From Megamerina dolium (lineage: Eukaryota > Arthropoda > Insecta > Diptera > Megamerinidae): 64,000 nt of DNA. The position numbers were made by a program, and so were the translations under genes. The notes under the pieces are model-generated. The model had not been told where the DNA came from. It saw nothing but the letters and a program-made list of their open reading frames with translations, and did no database searches. Positions 1 to 10,865 of the stretch are shown here, piece by piece. Where the stretch lies: assembly GCA_963854835.1 (NCBI GenBank), contig OY978530.1, positions 36,656,139-36,720,138 on the forward strand, read 5' to 3'. Position 1 is the first letter of the stretch. Every line of letters begins with the position of its first letter.

Positions 1-365
1 CGGCTGTTTAGATTGACCGGTACACTCCGAGGCGCACTGGGAGTCCCTCGTAACCTTAACAGTCGACTCTGCTGTTGGGGTGAAGAGGGTGATGTGAGCT
101 TGCTCTGCCGAGGTGTAAGCCGCGGTGGGTATCAAGAACCAGCCCTTTCGGGCCTTAGTCAGAAAGTGTGTATTGGACGCAGGAGTTGTAGCCTGCGTTG
201 CCCAGGGCGAGCGCTGGTTCGTCCGTGTTTTCCGGAACCGGCAAAGCGAAGGACAGGCCTCAGGGAACTGGGGTAAGGGTATTGTTCCCGAGGGTATACC
301 CATTCCTGTCTATTTCAGCCCGCCCCCTACGCATGATGCGCACGATGCGATGGTACAGAAAGTAA
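1..365 (+). other. 5' leader of element A
   Basis: GC-richer than the rest of the window and without a supportable gene of its own. It precedes the ORF1 start at 366 and is most simply the 5' UTR of element A. Short frames inside it match nothing I recognise. Confidence 0.5.
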
Positions 366-1815
366 ATGGAGAAATTAAACAATAACAATAGCAGCAGTAT
401 TAACAGCACCATCGAAATAAGTAGCGGCACACAAACTCGTGGTGATAGTGGAAGCAAGGTGCCTGAAGCTGATCCAGACAAGAGAACACCGATTACAAGT
501 GGAGTGTGCAACATAGTAGACAAGACTCCAAAAGATGACAAAACCGCCGAAGCTGACCCTTTCAAGCGTGCATCAAAACTGGTGCGATCGCCGAATAAGG
601 CACTCACTGTGGAAAAACCTACAAGAGCGCGATCATCGCCACCTGCGCTGCAGAATAGCATGCCTCTGGCTGAAGCGACACATTCGGTTGGCGATATCAT
701 GTCACAATTAGGCGAGGCAATCAACTAGTTGACGGAAGCAATGCGTCTGCCACAGCGTTCGATTAACCACCAAATCAGAGATTTACTCAGCTCAGTAACG
801 AGACTTCACACATGCGCACAAACGAGTACAATAGAATTAAAAAAGTCAGACGAAATGTCCTCCAAAGGCTGACGTCGATAGACACAACGCCGAAGAGACC
901 CCGCGAAGATGAACAGTTGGCTTGAAAGACACCGCCAAAGAAGAATAAACCGGACCACGAAGAAGTGCTCAAGCCGATGGCCAATGTGAGCAGGAAGGAT
1001 GGAGATAATAATCCTGCAGAAGGTAAAGAAAAAGCGGAGAAGGAGAATAGCTGGACGCAGGTCAAACGCAAAACACAAACCGCTAAGAAGAAGGCAACCT
1101 ATACGCCGCCCCCGAGACCGGATGCGATAGTCATCGCATGTGCTGGAAACATGTCATACAGAGACATACTTAGGGCTGCTAAAAAAGACGATGCTCTGCA
1201 GGAACTCGGTGAGAATATTTCGCGGATCAGGAAGACGGCGAAAGGAGAGATTCTACTTGAATTAAAAAGGGCGCAGATGACGAACACGGGACTCTATGAG
1301 AAGGAGATAAGAAAGGTGCTAGGTGACCAAGCGCATATCAGAGCGCTAACACACGAGATATCGGTGGAGATCCGCGACCTAGACCAAATTACCACCAAGG
1401 AGGATATAGTGGAGGCTATCCGATCGAAAGTAAAAGAGTTAAGCTACTTCAACGAAAGAGCGATCAAACACATCAGGGAGGCGTATGCAGGCACTACGAC
1501 TGCGTTGGTAAGCCTTCTGGCTTTGGATGCAAGGCTTGACGCTCAGAAGATAAAGATTAGATGGGTGGTCTGCCGAATAAGGGAAAAGATTAACCTAAAG
1601 AAATGTTTCAGGTGCTTGGAATGCGGACATGTGGCAAAAGCGTGCACCAGCGTGGACGATAGGAGTAAAAGTTGCATGAAATGTGTCGAGAAGGGTCACT
1701 TCGCAAAGGTATGCGATAAAAACCCATTCTGTGGAGCATGCAAAAACAACGGGAAGGAGGATACGGGTGACCAAATCTGAAGTGTCCCTTACATCAAGCA
1801 GCGTGCAAAAGGCTT
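366..1815 (+). pseudogene. ORF1 (Gag-like nucleocapsid protein) of element A, broken
   Basis: ORF1 proteins of R1-type elements bind element RNA and form the ribonucleoprotein used for target-primed reverse transcription. The N-terminal part starts at 366 with an Asn-rich stretch, as does ORF1 of element B, and runs to a stop at 726-728. After further breaks, the frame reopens at 965-1780. That part carries a basic region and tandem zinc knuckles: CFRCLECGHVAKAC (about 1610-1650), CMKCVEKGHFAKVC (about 1675-1715) and a partial third knuckle starting CGACKN. The arrangement matches three knuckles in element B. Stops between about 728 and 965 make it a pseudogene. Confidence 0.8.
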
Positions 1816-4579
1816 AAATCACTGTTAAAGCTGCGCAGCAGCTACTGATGCAGACAATATATGAGGAGAAGATGGACGTTGCGATAGTCTGAGAGCAGTA
1901 CAAGAACCTAAGCGCCGGAACCTGGATCTCTGATCATGGAATCAAAGCTGCCTTATGGGCCTGTGGGGGCAGCTCCCTCCAAGACAAGCCACTCACTGAA
2001 AAAAGACAATATACGCGGGCGAAGATCTGTGGAATTAATTTTTACAGCTGCTACATTCCGCAGAATATGATGCATGTCGACTACGAAAGGATCCTGAACG
2101 AGCTAGTGGAAGACGCTCGAAACACTACGCCAAACGTGATAGCAGGCGACTTCAATGACTGGGCCGAGGAATGGGACAGCAGTTATACAAACAAGCGGGG
2201 TGATGCTCTGCTTAAGGCGTTCTCCTTGCTATACGCGGTGTTGCTCAATACCGGCGGAAAGAATACCTTCGAGAAGAATGGTCGCGGATCAATAATTAAC
2301 ATTTCGTTCGTCAGCCGTGCACTGGTAGAACGGCAAGTTGGCAGGTGTGCGACATTTACACACATAATGATCACCTTTCTATTATGATGGAATTCGGCAT
2401 GCACAGATTCGACGGAGGCTGCAAATACAAAAAACCAAAGGGTAGAAGGTGGAAACACTAGATGAGGAAGCCTTCAGATTCTTGCTAGATGAGAACTCGG
2501 ACAGCTCGAACGACGCCGACGAACAAGCCGACATGTTGGTGAAGTATGTTAGCAAAGCCTGCGATGCTGCCATGTGCAGGAAAGGACAGAATATGTCTAG
2601 AAAGCCCACTTATTGGTGGAACGATGATATTAACACGCTGAGAAGCGAAGGTCATAGAGCGAGACGAGTCTCCAGAAGCATAGGTACGGCGGAGCATACA
2701 AGACTGCGTAAATGCTTTAAGAAAAAACGCAAGGAGTTTAAGAAGGCGATAAAAAGAAGAAAGTCCTCGTGCTTTAAATAACTTCCTGAAAAAGTGGACG
2801 ACGCGTACAAAATAGTCATGATGAAGGTCAAAGGTGGTAGAGGCCAAGCATCAACCTGTGCTATTCTCCTAGAAAAGGTGGTCAAAACGCTTTTCCCGGA
2901 GCAAGATCCAAAACCAAGTATGGTGACACCCGCAGTAGAGGAAGAAGTGTTAATCGACGAGGCGGAGATAATAATGGCCGCGGAGAGGTTCGGCAACACA
3001 AAGGCGCCTGGATTTGATGGTATTCCGAACAAGGCGCTTAAGATCGTCGTTAAACATAATACTAATATTTTCGCTGAGCTTTATACGCGTTGCTTGAAAG
3101 TAGGAGTTTTTCCGAAACAGTGAATGAAGCAGCGTCTAGTTCTACTTCAGAAACCGAATAAACCGCAGATGAGCCGAGTGCGTATCGACCACTATGCATA
3201 ATCGACACGATGGCCAAAATACTGGAAGGGCTGATCTGTACACGTCTGGAACATCATCTAGAAGGTGAGTTGCCTGGCTTGTCTGTGAATCAATTTGGCT
3301 TTAGGAGACATCGCTCCACCATAAACGCAGTTGGAAAATTGACGGGAATTGCGTGCAAGGCGATAGCGCATGGCGACAAAAAATATTGTGTAGTTGTTAC
3401 ATTTGATGTGCAAAATGCTTTCAACTCGGCATATTGGCCGCATATCATGAGGAGCTGGAGGCGAAGAAAACACCTGTGTATCTGCTGTGGATAATAAACA
3501 ACTATCTGTCTAACAGACTGTTATTATACTATGCCGACGAAGGTCCCAAAAGCTATGTTGTAACGAGCGGAGTACTGTAAGGCTCCGTGCTGGGCCCGTT
3601 GCTATGGAATGTGTTGTACAATCGGGTGCTACACCTCTCGCTGCCAAGGAAGCTCAGACAATTAGGTATGCGGACGATATCGCAGTGACGATCGTTGCAA
3701 AGCAACTTTACCAGATTCAGAGCATCTGCAATGAGACAGCGTCGAAGATTAAGGAGTGGCTCACGATGACAAAGCTTCAGCTTGCAGGACAAAAAACAGA
3801 GACGGTCCTTATTTCTTGGTGTGATGATTGATGCGAAACTCAATTTCAAGGCAGTGACAACGGCTCCGACAAGAATCATGGCGAACATTGGCGGCCCTAG
3901 CCAAAGTAGGAGAGCACTCCTGGCTAAAGTAAGCCAGTCGGTTTTGCTGTATGCGGCACCAATATGAGGAAGAGCCCTGCGTCGAAAAACATATCTCAAG
4001 AAGGCGAAAGCTGGTTTTAGGCTAAGCGCCATTAGAGTTGCCTGCGCTTTTAGAACTGTATTATATCTGGCATTATGCCGCCGGACATAATGGCTTCGGA
4101 GCTGAGCAGAGTCTACAACAGAACAAAAAGCATGAATAGGCGACCAACGGCAGACAAACGTAAAGAGGGAAGACAGATGAGCTTCGGAGTGACAAACACA
4201 GTGGGATGCCGCAGAAAGAGGAAGCTGGAAGCACAGGCTCGTCAGGAACGTGCAAGCCTGGGTCAATAGAAAACATGGAGAGACAGACTTTTACCTGACG
4301 AAGTTTTTGTCAGGTCATGGCTATTTCAGGGAGGAGCTCCTCAGATTCGGGCACGATGACTCGACAGAATGCTCCTTCTGCAGTAGTGTCGTTGAAAACA
4401 CAGAGCATATATTTCTCTCTTGTTCGAGATATGTAGTACAGAGATCAGATATAGAGAGGCTAATAAACGAAAGGATGACACCCGATAACATTGTGAGCCA
4501 CATGCTGCAATCGAAATTGGTGTGGGCTAAGATGAAGGAATGGTCCGCAATAGCGCTCCAGGAGCTCAGGATGAAATAA
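1816..4579 (+). pseudogene. ORF2 (endonuclease-reverse transcriptase) of element A, broken
   Basis: ORF2 would nick the target and copy element RNA at the nick. Endonuclease traces include VIAGDFNDWAEEW near 2140-2180. RT traces are KAPGFDGIPN at 3001-3030, FGFRRHRSTINAV near 3295-3330, the catalytic-Asp motif VVTFDVQNAFN near 3394-3424, SVLGPLLWN near 3585-3615, and YADDIAVTIVAK near 3667-3700. A stop (3578-3580) sits inside the Gly-Val-Pro-Gln-Gly equivalent. The C-terminal finger CSFCSSVVENTEHIFLSC lies near 4370-4425. Several frameshifts (near 2370, 2780, 3120, 3490, 3830 and 3970) scatter the gene over several frames. Element B guides the alignment. Confidence 0.85.
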
Positions 4580-4888
4580 AGGCAGCGTAGAAGTAGAAAT
4601 ATATATGCAACGGGTGAATAACCCTATAGGGCGTGTGTGAAGAGCCTTTTTGGGGTAGCTCGGTCCTGCGAAGTAGTGCTTAACGGCGGTCCCGCAGGGC
4701 CAAAAAAATACAAGCTACGGAAGTCGGAGTTAAGGGTTTAGTACGTAGGCGTACTGGTTCGCAAGTCCAGCATAGTAAGATAGTACTGACTGGGCGTGGT
4801 CCCGAATGAGGTGTATCCTTAGCGAGCAGTATGAATCATACATGTCGTCTATGGCTGACGGTATCTATGAAAGATTCCCTCTTCAAAT
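4580..4888 (+). other. 3' UTR of element A
   Basis: Follows the ORF2 stop and leads to poly(A). It shares short blocks with the element B 3' UTR, notably TTTAGTACGTAGG (near 4735 here, near 10149 in B) and a terminal TATCTATGAA block just before the A-run. This supports a common family. Confidence 0.55.
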
Positions 4889-4932
4889 AAAAAAAAACAC
4901 ACACACACACACACACGCACATAAATATATAC

Positions 4933-4995
<63 letters not shown>

Positions 4996-5041
4996 TATAC
5001 ACACACATATATATGTATATATATATATATATATACACACA
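4889..5041. repeat. Poly(A) plus (AC)n and (TA)n microsatellite between elements A and B
   Basis: An A-run of about nine is followed by (AC)n to about 4920, then long (TA)n with interspersed TACATA and ACAC units to 5041. Element A ends here, and the element B leader begins immediately after a terminal ACACACA. No coding potential: Tyr/Ile or His/Thr alternating frames are repeat artefacts. Confidence 0.9.
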
Positions 5042-5228
5042 TTAAATTGGTCGTGTAGGCTCAGATGTAATATTCCTGACTAGCACTGATCTAGCTCTGT
5101 ATGCAAGTTCTCATGAAGGCTTGTGTCAGCTCTCGCATGGATCTCACTGCTTGCAAAGGGACCCATGGGATCTTAAGGTGACTACACTACGAGCAGAGAT
5201 AACGACTTAGAGTTGGGGCCCTTTAAGC
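5042..5228 (+). other. 5' UTR of element B
   Basis: Begins directly after the ACACACA end of the microsatellite and runs to the ORF1 ATG at 5229. It contains no supportable ORF. If R1-like, an internal promoter would lie here, but I see no definable promoter motif. Confidence 0.5.
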
Positions 5229-6698
5229 ATGGAAACAAATAAAATAAACAATAACAATAATAGTGAAAATACAAAAGAGGAGGTTTTCACACGAAGAACT
5301 AAAGTAATGTACTCGCCAGTAAAACGGCCGAGTAAAGAACAAACAAGTCGGCTTGAGGCTGAAAAGTCGCCGGCTGTTCGAGTAAATAACCCGGATGAGT
5401 GCAACACTCCATCTGTGTCAGAGTTGCCGGTAGAGGTCTACTCACCGATAGCAACTACAGGTAGAGGAGATAATGCGATAAAACAAAAAGTAATAAATGA
5501 GGAGAACGAACAGCAGGAAGGTGAGGAAGACCTAACTTCTGCTGATACTCGGAAAGATGATGCATTTGATATCCTGGGCCACAAAATTGCTGAACTTCAG
5601 GGTATGATTGGATCGCAAAGGCACATTAACCAGACGGTGCGAGATTTGGTATCTAATATTGCAGCCCTTAACGAAGAGGCATCTGAAAGATACTCACATA
5701 AGCGGCAAGGCCCAACCATTATGGAGGCAAAGGGTTCACAGACATCGCCTACAAGACAGCACGACAAAGTCATTATTCAGAAGCAGGAGATGCGAAAAGG
5801 AGAAGTGAGGGCGAAAGAACTTGAAATGGAGACGACACAGAAACCAAAACAACAGAGTAAGGAGGACTGGCAGCCCGTTATAAAGAAGGGAACAAACAAG
5901 CCACCACCAAAGAAAGGACTTCCTTTAGAAAATAAAGGGAAAGTAGTTCCAAAGCGTATCCGTGCTCGACCCGAAGCTATAGTCATAACTAAAACCGGGG
6001 ACTTATCATACGCTGATATATTAAAAAAACTGAAGGCCAATCCAGATTTTAAGCAGCTCGGCGAAGAGGTTAATAAAATCAAAAAGACCTCTAAAGGTGA
6101 AATATTGTTGGAGTTAAAAGGCAAGCCAGGCGAGAAAACAGAAAAATATAAGGAAGCGATGGAAAAAGCTCTCCAAAAGTCAGCTAGCATCGAAACACTG
6201 CGACCACATATCCTTATTGAATGTCGGGATTGAGATGAAATTACTGTGGCGGAAGACATATGCGCCGCAGTGGTGGAGAAATACCCAGAAATAGGACACT
6301 TGGACGCAAGTGCCGTAAAGTCCATGCGAACGACGTGGTATGGTTCGCAAACAGCGCTGATTAGACTCCCTGCAGAAATAGCAAAATCAATATTAAATGG
6401 TGAGCGAATCCGTGTGGGTTGGGTGAATTGCAGGCTACGTGAGTATATAACTCCAACGCGTTGCTTTATGTGCCTTGGTTTTGGACATATATCAAGGCAC
6501 TGTAAAAGTACTATAGACCGCACAGATGCTTGCATGCGCTGTGGAAACAAAGGCCATCGAGCAAACCTGTGTAAAGTACAGCCCAAATGTGTTATCTGTG
6601 AACCAGGAATTAAAGGTGGAAACGAACACCCTACAGGATGCTATAAATGCCCAGCTTATAAAGCAGCTCTACAAGAAATAAGAAAACGGAATGATTAG
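5229..6698 (+). pseudogene. ORF1 (zinc-knuckle Gag-like protein) of element B, one premature stop
   Basis: About 490 codons. Opens with an Asn-rich N-terminus, then a charged Lys/Glu-rich middle, a conserved region shared with element A (for example KTSKGEILLELKG at about 6087-6125) and tandem zinc knuckles at the C-terminus: CFMCLGFGHISRHC and CMRCGNKGHRANLC, then a third motif starting CVICE. A TGA near 6232 splits the frame into 5229-6233 and 6246-6698. The flanking residues continue in the same frame and match element A, so a single substitution explains it. The last codons overlap the ORF2 start. Expected role: RNA binding and RNP assembly. Confidence 0.85.
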
Positions 6699-8614
6699 GT
6701 GCATTCAGATAAATCTAAACCACTGTGAAGCAGCACAAGATATCCTCCTGAAAACAATAGCTGAACAACAAATTGACGTTGCACTAATAAGCGAGCAATA
6801 CAAAAATCTAGTAAATAATAGAAAGTGGTTAAGCGACATGAGCAGTAAAGCAGCGATATGGACCTGCGGCAATCTGCCTTTTGAACGCAAAAGTAGCACC
6901 CAACATGTAGGCTTTGTCTACGCACAAATTAAAGGAGTACATTTCTACAGTTGCTATGCACCGCCAAGTGCAACAATACAAGAATTCGAAGATATGGTAG
7001 ACCGATTGGTGAATGAAGCGAGAGGGAAATCACCCATAATAATCGGGGGTGACTTTAATGCCTGGGCTACGGAGTGGGGTAGTGTACGCACGAACCGTAG
7101 AGGGACTCTAGTCTTAGAAGCGTTTGCCTGTTTAGACATGGTGGTGCTGAATCATGGTAATGCATTCACCTTCGATAATGGAAGAGGAGGATCAGTTGTG
7201 GATATTACATTCGCAAGCCGTACGTTAGCAAGAGTTATGGAATGGAAAGTGTCGGATGTATATACACATAGCGACCATATGGCTATTGTGTTCAATACGA
7301 AACCTACTACAAGGTTTCAATTACGCAGAACACAAACAAAGGCACAAACAAACGGCTGGAAAGTTAAAAAACTTGATATGGACGTTTTGGAATACGTCCT
7401 TAATGATCTGTATACAATCGAAGACAATGCTGAAAAACAAGCAGAGCATGTAATGCGATTACTTGAGAAAGTATGTGACGCAGCAATGCCTCGAAAGGGG
7501 AAAAGTAACGGGAGGGCCCCAGTATACTGGTGGAACGAAGATATAGCTAGCTTACGCTCACAATGTCATAGACACCGCAGAATGCAACAGAGGGGAAGAG
7601 GTACAGAACAATATGGGAATTTGCAATCGCAGTACAAGGCGACAAGGAAACTGCTACGGAAAGCGATATCCAAGAGCAAAAAGCAGGCATTTCTTAACTT
7701 AATTGATGAAGTGCAAAACAATCCCTGGGGGAGCGCGTACAGGATTGTGCTGAATAAAGTTAATAGCAATAATGCTAATTCCCCCATCTGCCCAGCCATT
7801 ATGTCAAATATCGTAAATGGCTTATTCCCACAACAGAGCTCGGAAATGGTTGAATCGGAAATCCAAGTTGATATAGACACAATTCCACCTATAACCCCAG
7901 ACGAAGTTGCCACAGCTGCACATAAAATCAAAAATGAGAAAACCCCAGGACTTGATGGTACCTAACGTGGTACTCAAAACAGCAATTAAAATGAAGCCAG
8001 AAGTTTTTGCGCAACTATACACGGCCTGCTTTAGAGAAGGATCATTTCCACGTCGGTGGAAACGCCAAAGACTTGTCCTAATCCCCAAAGGCGATAAACC
8101 ACCGGATGAACCGTCTTCATATCGTCCACTATGTATGCTGGATACTGCGGGTAAGGTACTGGAGCGGATTATATGCTCTAGACTGGAAAAATACACTGAA
8201 GGTGAAACAGGCCTTTCTGAATGGCAATATGGATTCAGGAAAAAGCGCAGTACTGTCGATGCGATTGAAAAAGTGTGTGAAATTGCAAAAAAAGCAATGG
8301 AAGGGAAAAGATGGAGAGGGGGAAGTAAAGAATATTGTGCTGTTGTAACCCTATATATCAAAAATGCTTTTAATTCAGCAAATTGGTCGTATACACTAAA
8401 TGCTCTTCGAGGTATCCATGCACCGGCGTACTTGATTCGAATAATTACAAATTATTTTAAAAGTAGAACTTTGTACTATGACACAGAAGAAGGACCAAAG
8501 CAGTACAAGGTGACGGGCTCGGTACTGGGACCACTTCTCTGGAACATTATGTACGACGGTATACTTAAAATACAGAAGCCGAAAGGAGTAAATATCATTG
8601 GGTATGCAGACGAT

Positions 8615-8993
8615 GGGTGCCGTAGCTCAGTGGTTAGTGGGTGCCGTAGCTCAGTGGTTAGTGTGTTCGCCTTCTGATCTGTAGGTCGGTGGTTCAATCC
8701 CCGGCTGATGCATAACAAATTTAATATCGATAATATTTTTCTTTCGAACGGTACCCACCTGTCGGCAAGCAATTGGCAATTCTTCCGACAGTAACAACTT
8801 GCCATGAAAAAAAACTCTGTGACAAAGCTCAGAAAAAGTGATGTCACAAGTGTTCTGCCGTTCGGAACCGGCTAAAATAAGTAGGTCCCTTCTAATATTG
8901 TCCAAAAATTTAAGACGCACAACAGTAATGGAAGAGAAGCTCGGCCAATGAGCCCTTTGGGGCTTTATGTGGCCACATATTTATTTATTTATT
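8615..8993 (+). mobile_element. tRNA-derived SINE inserted in the RT active-site codons of element B
   Basis: Bounded by a 12-bp target-site duplication TATGCAGACGAT (8603-8614 and 8994-9005). The 5' head of about 73 nt resembles a tRNA gene, with A box TAGCTCAGTGG and B box GGTTCAATCC, but lacks a clean cloverleaf 3' half. It is followed by a body with no ORF and a TTTA-repeat tail. The first 24 nt of the head are tandemly duplicated (8615-8638 and 8639-8662). Other copies lie at 14906-15294, 46844-47193 (minus strand), 20431-20612 and 38848-38900, which defines a family. Confidence 0.88.
8647..8700 (+). promoter_or_regulatory. RNA polymerase III internal promoter (A and B boxes) of the SINE
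   Basis: A-box-like TAGCTCAGTGG at 8647-8657 and B-box-like GGTTCAATCC at 8691-8700, spaced as in tRNA genes. A second A box from the 24-nt head duplication lies at 8623-8633. Known for tRNA-derived SINEs; activity here is inferred. Confidence 0.65.
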
Positions 8994-10262
8994 TATGCAG
9001 ACGATATCGCTATCACGGTAGTTGCAAAAACCCTGCCAGAAGTAAAACGAAACGCTGAAGAAACAATTAAAAGTGTTAAACAGTGGCTTGAGTTAGCGGG
9101 ACTAGATCTCGCGGATCATAAAACCGTAGCAGTATTAATGAGTAGCCGGAAGAAGGTAGAGCATATTGATGTGCGTGTTGGTAGCCACATCATATCATCC
9201 ATGCCATACATTAAGTACTTGGGAGTCCTATTGGACCATAGGTTAAATTTTAAAGAACACCTCAAATATGCGGGTGTTAAAGCAGCAAAAGCAAGTGCGG
9301 CACTGTCGAGGCTCATGCCGAATATTGGTGGACCACGTCAACCGATTAGACATCTACTCACAGGTGTCAACACATCGATAGTAATGTACGCTGCACCCGT
9401 ATGGGCTACAGCGACTGGTTGTAGCTCTTACATGAGAGGGATAACAGCTGCATACAGATTATCGTCCCTAAGAGTCTGTAGCGCATTTCGCACAATCTCT
9501 AATGATGCAGCGAATGTAATCGCGTGCCGGTGTCCTATTGATATCATAGCGGCCCAAGCGAGGTCAATTCGTGATAATAAAAAACTACCGCAGGCTGAGC
9601 GGATAGAAGTAGAAAATATAATTAGCCATAGTGAGCGAGTATGGCAATATAGATGGGACGCATCGACTAAAGGGCGGTGGACACATACACTAATACCCAA
9701 TATAAAAACTTGGATAGACAGGAAACATGGAGAGATACACTACCACCTGACCCAGTTCCTCAGTGGCCATGGATGCTTTAGAGAGTATTTGTATAGATGC
9801 AAACACGTTGATGACCCGTGGTGCCTATATTGCAAGCACGAAAATGAGAACGCACAACATGTGCTATTGAGGTGCGTCAGGTTTGAAGGCGAGCGCTCCC
9901 AGCTGGAACGGTTAATGCTACGGCCGCTAACACCGGAGGGACTTATCCGATGCATGCTCTCCTCGACAGAAGCATGGAACGCGTCAGCAGACATCATTAC
10001 AAGAATGATGCAAAGATTGCGACGTGACGAACAGGCGGCACGTACAAGAAATAGCGGAGAGTGAAAACACTCAAATCCTGCCTTGCGAACGAATGCCTTG
10101 ATTGGTGGTACTGCAAGGATGAACAGGACAGTGATATCGGGGGAGGTGGTTTTAGTACGTAGGTACATATCGGGGCATAGCCCCAATGTGTGAATCGTGC
10201 ATGCTGAATAGTACGGGCTACTCAGTATCTATGAAGATTTCCACCTTCCAGCGTATCGAAGC

Positions 10263-10301
10263 AAAAAAAAAAAAAAATATATATATACACACATATATAT
10301 A

Positions 10302-10361
<60 letters not shown>
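10263..10361. repeat. Poly(A) and TA/CA/TG microsatellite at the 3' end of element B
   Basis: A-run 10263-10276, then TATATATATACACACATATATATATGTA and a pure (TG)n run to about 10361. The corresponding run in the duplicated copy (16564-16677) is about 14 nt longer, which fits slippage after duplication. Confidence 0.9.
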
Positions 10362-10363
<2 letters not shown>

Positions 10364-10376
10364 CCATGATTTGCAG

Positions 10377-10475
10377 GCTCTTTTGGATGAGGACGACAAC
10401 CAATCGCAAAAAATGCTTGCCGAACAGTTAGGTGTTACTCAACAAGCCATTTCCATACGTTTACGAGCCATGGGG
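10377..10475 (+). pseudogene. Mariner transposase helix-turn-helix fragment (unit 1)
   Basis: Thirty-three codons reading ALLDEDDNQSQKMLAEQL and then GVTQQAISIRLRAMG. This is the second helix-turn-helix of the mariner transposase DNA-binding domain. Nothing upstream or downstream continues the transposase: the 5' side is (TG)n and the 3' side hits TAG at 10476-10478. The fragment is flanked by TTGCAG on the left and GTAGGT on the right, which are splice-acceptor-like and donor-like. It is either a chance-truncated scrap or an exon-like unit. The duplicate is at 16692-16790. Confidence 0.7.
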
Positions 10476-10478
10476 TAG

Positions 10479-10865
10479 GTTCTATCAGAAATATGTGTTT
10501 TTTTTGCGGATTTAAGCTTGTACACCTTGTAACAGACTTAAAATAAGCCTGTTACAACCTTTTACATATGTACCTACAAAAATACGTATATAACAAATTA
10601 TACGTATCATACAAAATTCATTTGATTGTTCCTCTTCTCCTTGCTGTCGTCATATAATAATATCAGCAGATGTAAACACACATACATATACTCGTGTAGT
10701 CACTCACTATGATGACAGAAACGAAGAAAGAATCAAATGAATTTTCACTAAACGTAAAATGTAGCATCATAAGAAAGCTGTAATTCTTAAGTGCTTTATA
10801 TAAGAATACATACTAAAGGTGCATGACTGGCCAACATAAGGCATGACAAGAAAGGGTGAAAAACC
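10479..10865. other. Non-coding stretch inside duplication unit 1
   Basis: AT-rich DNA with no supportable ORF, terminal repeats or RNA gene. It contains short complementary blocks around TTCATTTGATT and AATCAAATGAA, near 10617-10627 and 10730-10742, that could pair. The same sequence recurs in unit 2. Confidence 0.6.

Larger units (their letters stand above)
1..4888 (+). mobile_element. R1-clade non-LTR retrotransposon, element A (decayed)
   Basis: Two-ORF non-LTR element. In order it holds a leader, a zinc-knuckle ORF1, an ORF2 with apurinic-type endonuclease, reverse transcriptase and a C-terminal zinc finger, a 3' UTR and a poly(A) stretch. The domain order, the C-terminal C-x2-C-x8-H-x4-C finger and close similarity to element B place both in the R1 clade. 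The 5' boundary lies at or beyond the window edge. Both ORFs carry stops and frameshifts, so this copy cannot be autonomous. The element ends in poly(A) directly against an (AC)n(TA)n microsatellite. Confidence 0.85.
6691..10064 (+). pseudogene. ORF2 (APE endonuclease, reverse transcriptase, zinc finger) of element B, interrupted
   Basis: The start ATG overlaps the ORF1 stop by 8 nt. The endonuclease occupies residues 1 to about 230: QINLNHCEAAQ, then ISEQYKN, GGDFNAWATEWGS, VVDITFASRTLA and YTHSDHMAI. RT begins near KTPGLDG at about 7940-7960, where a frameshift shared with the duplicate copy moves the frame to 7907-8677. Finger motif FGFRKKRSTVDAI and then motif A follow; motif A reads VTLYIKNAFNS here, with Tyr in place of the catalytic Asp. 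Motif B lacks five residues compared with the duplicate. A SINE (8615-8993) splits the YADD codons, and the frame resumes at about 8994 with YADDIAITVVAK. The C-terminal finger CLYCKHENENAQHVLLRC is near 9820-9875. Dead as an enzyme. Confidence 0.9.
5042..10276 (+). mobile_element. R1-clade non-LTR retrotransposon, element B (near full length)
   Basis: Leader 5042-5228, ORF1 5229-6698, ORF2 6691-10064, 3' UTR, then an A-run at 10263-10276 against a TA/CA/TG microsatellite. Element B lies head-to-tail with A, separated only by microsatellite. It is much better preserved than A: ORF1 has one premature stop and ORF2 one frameshift plus a SINE insertion. ORF1 and ORF2 overlap by 8 nt, as in many R1-clade elements. 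From 6560 onward the element lies inside a 6.3-kb tandem duplication. Confidence 0.9.

Noticed and set aside
4836..5042. Long Tyr/Ile/His/Val alternating ORFs over microsatellites (also at 10186-10431, 16487-16793, 27869-28373, 35192-35473, 38535-38904, 39361-39621 and 44246-44600)
   Set aside because: They are translations of (TA)n and (CA)n repeats on both strands, not genes.
5777..6586. A 269-codon minus-strand ORF
   Set aside because: It lies opposite the element B ORF1 zinc-knuckle region, has no recognisable domain and is a shadow of the real frame.
8639..8711. A functional tRNA gene
   Set aside because: A and B boxes are present, but the 3' half does not complete an acceptor stem, the sequence continues into a SINE body, and it is flanked by a target duplication. 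It is a SINE head.
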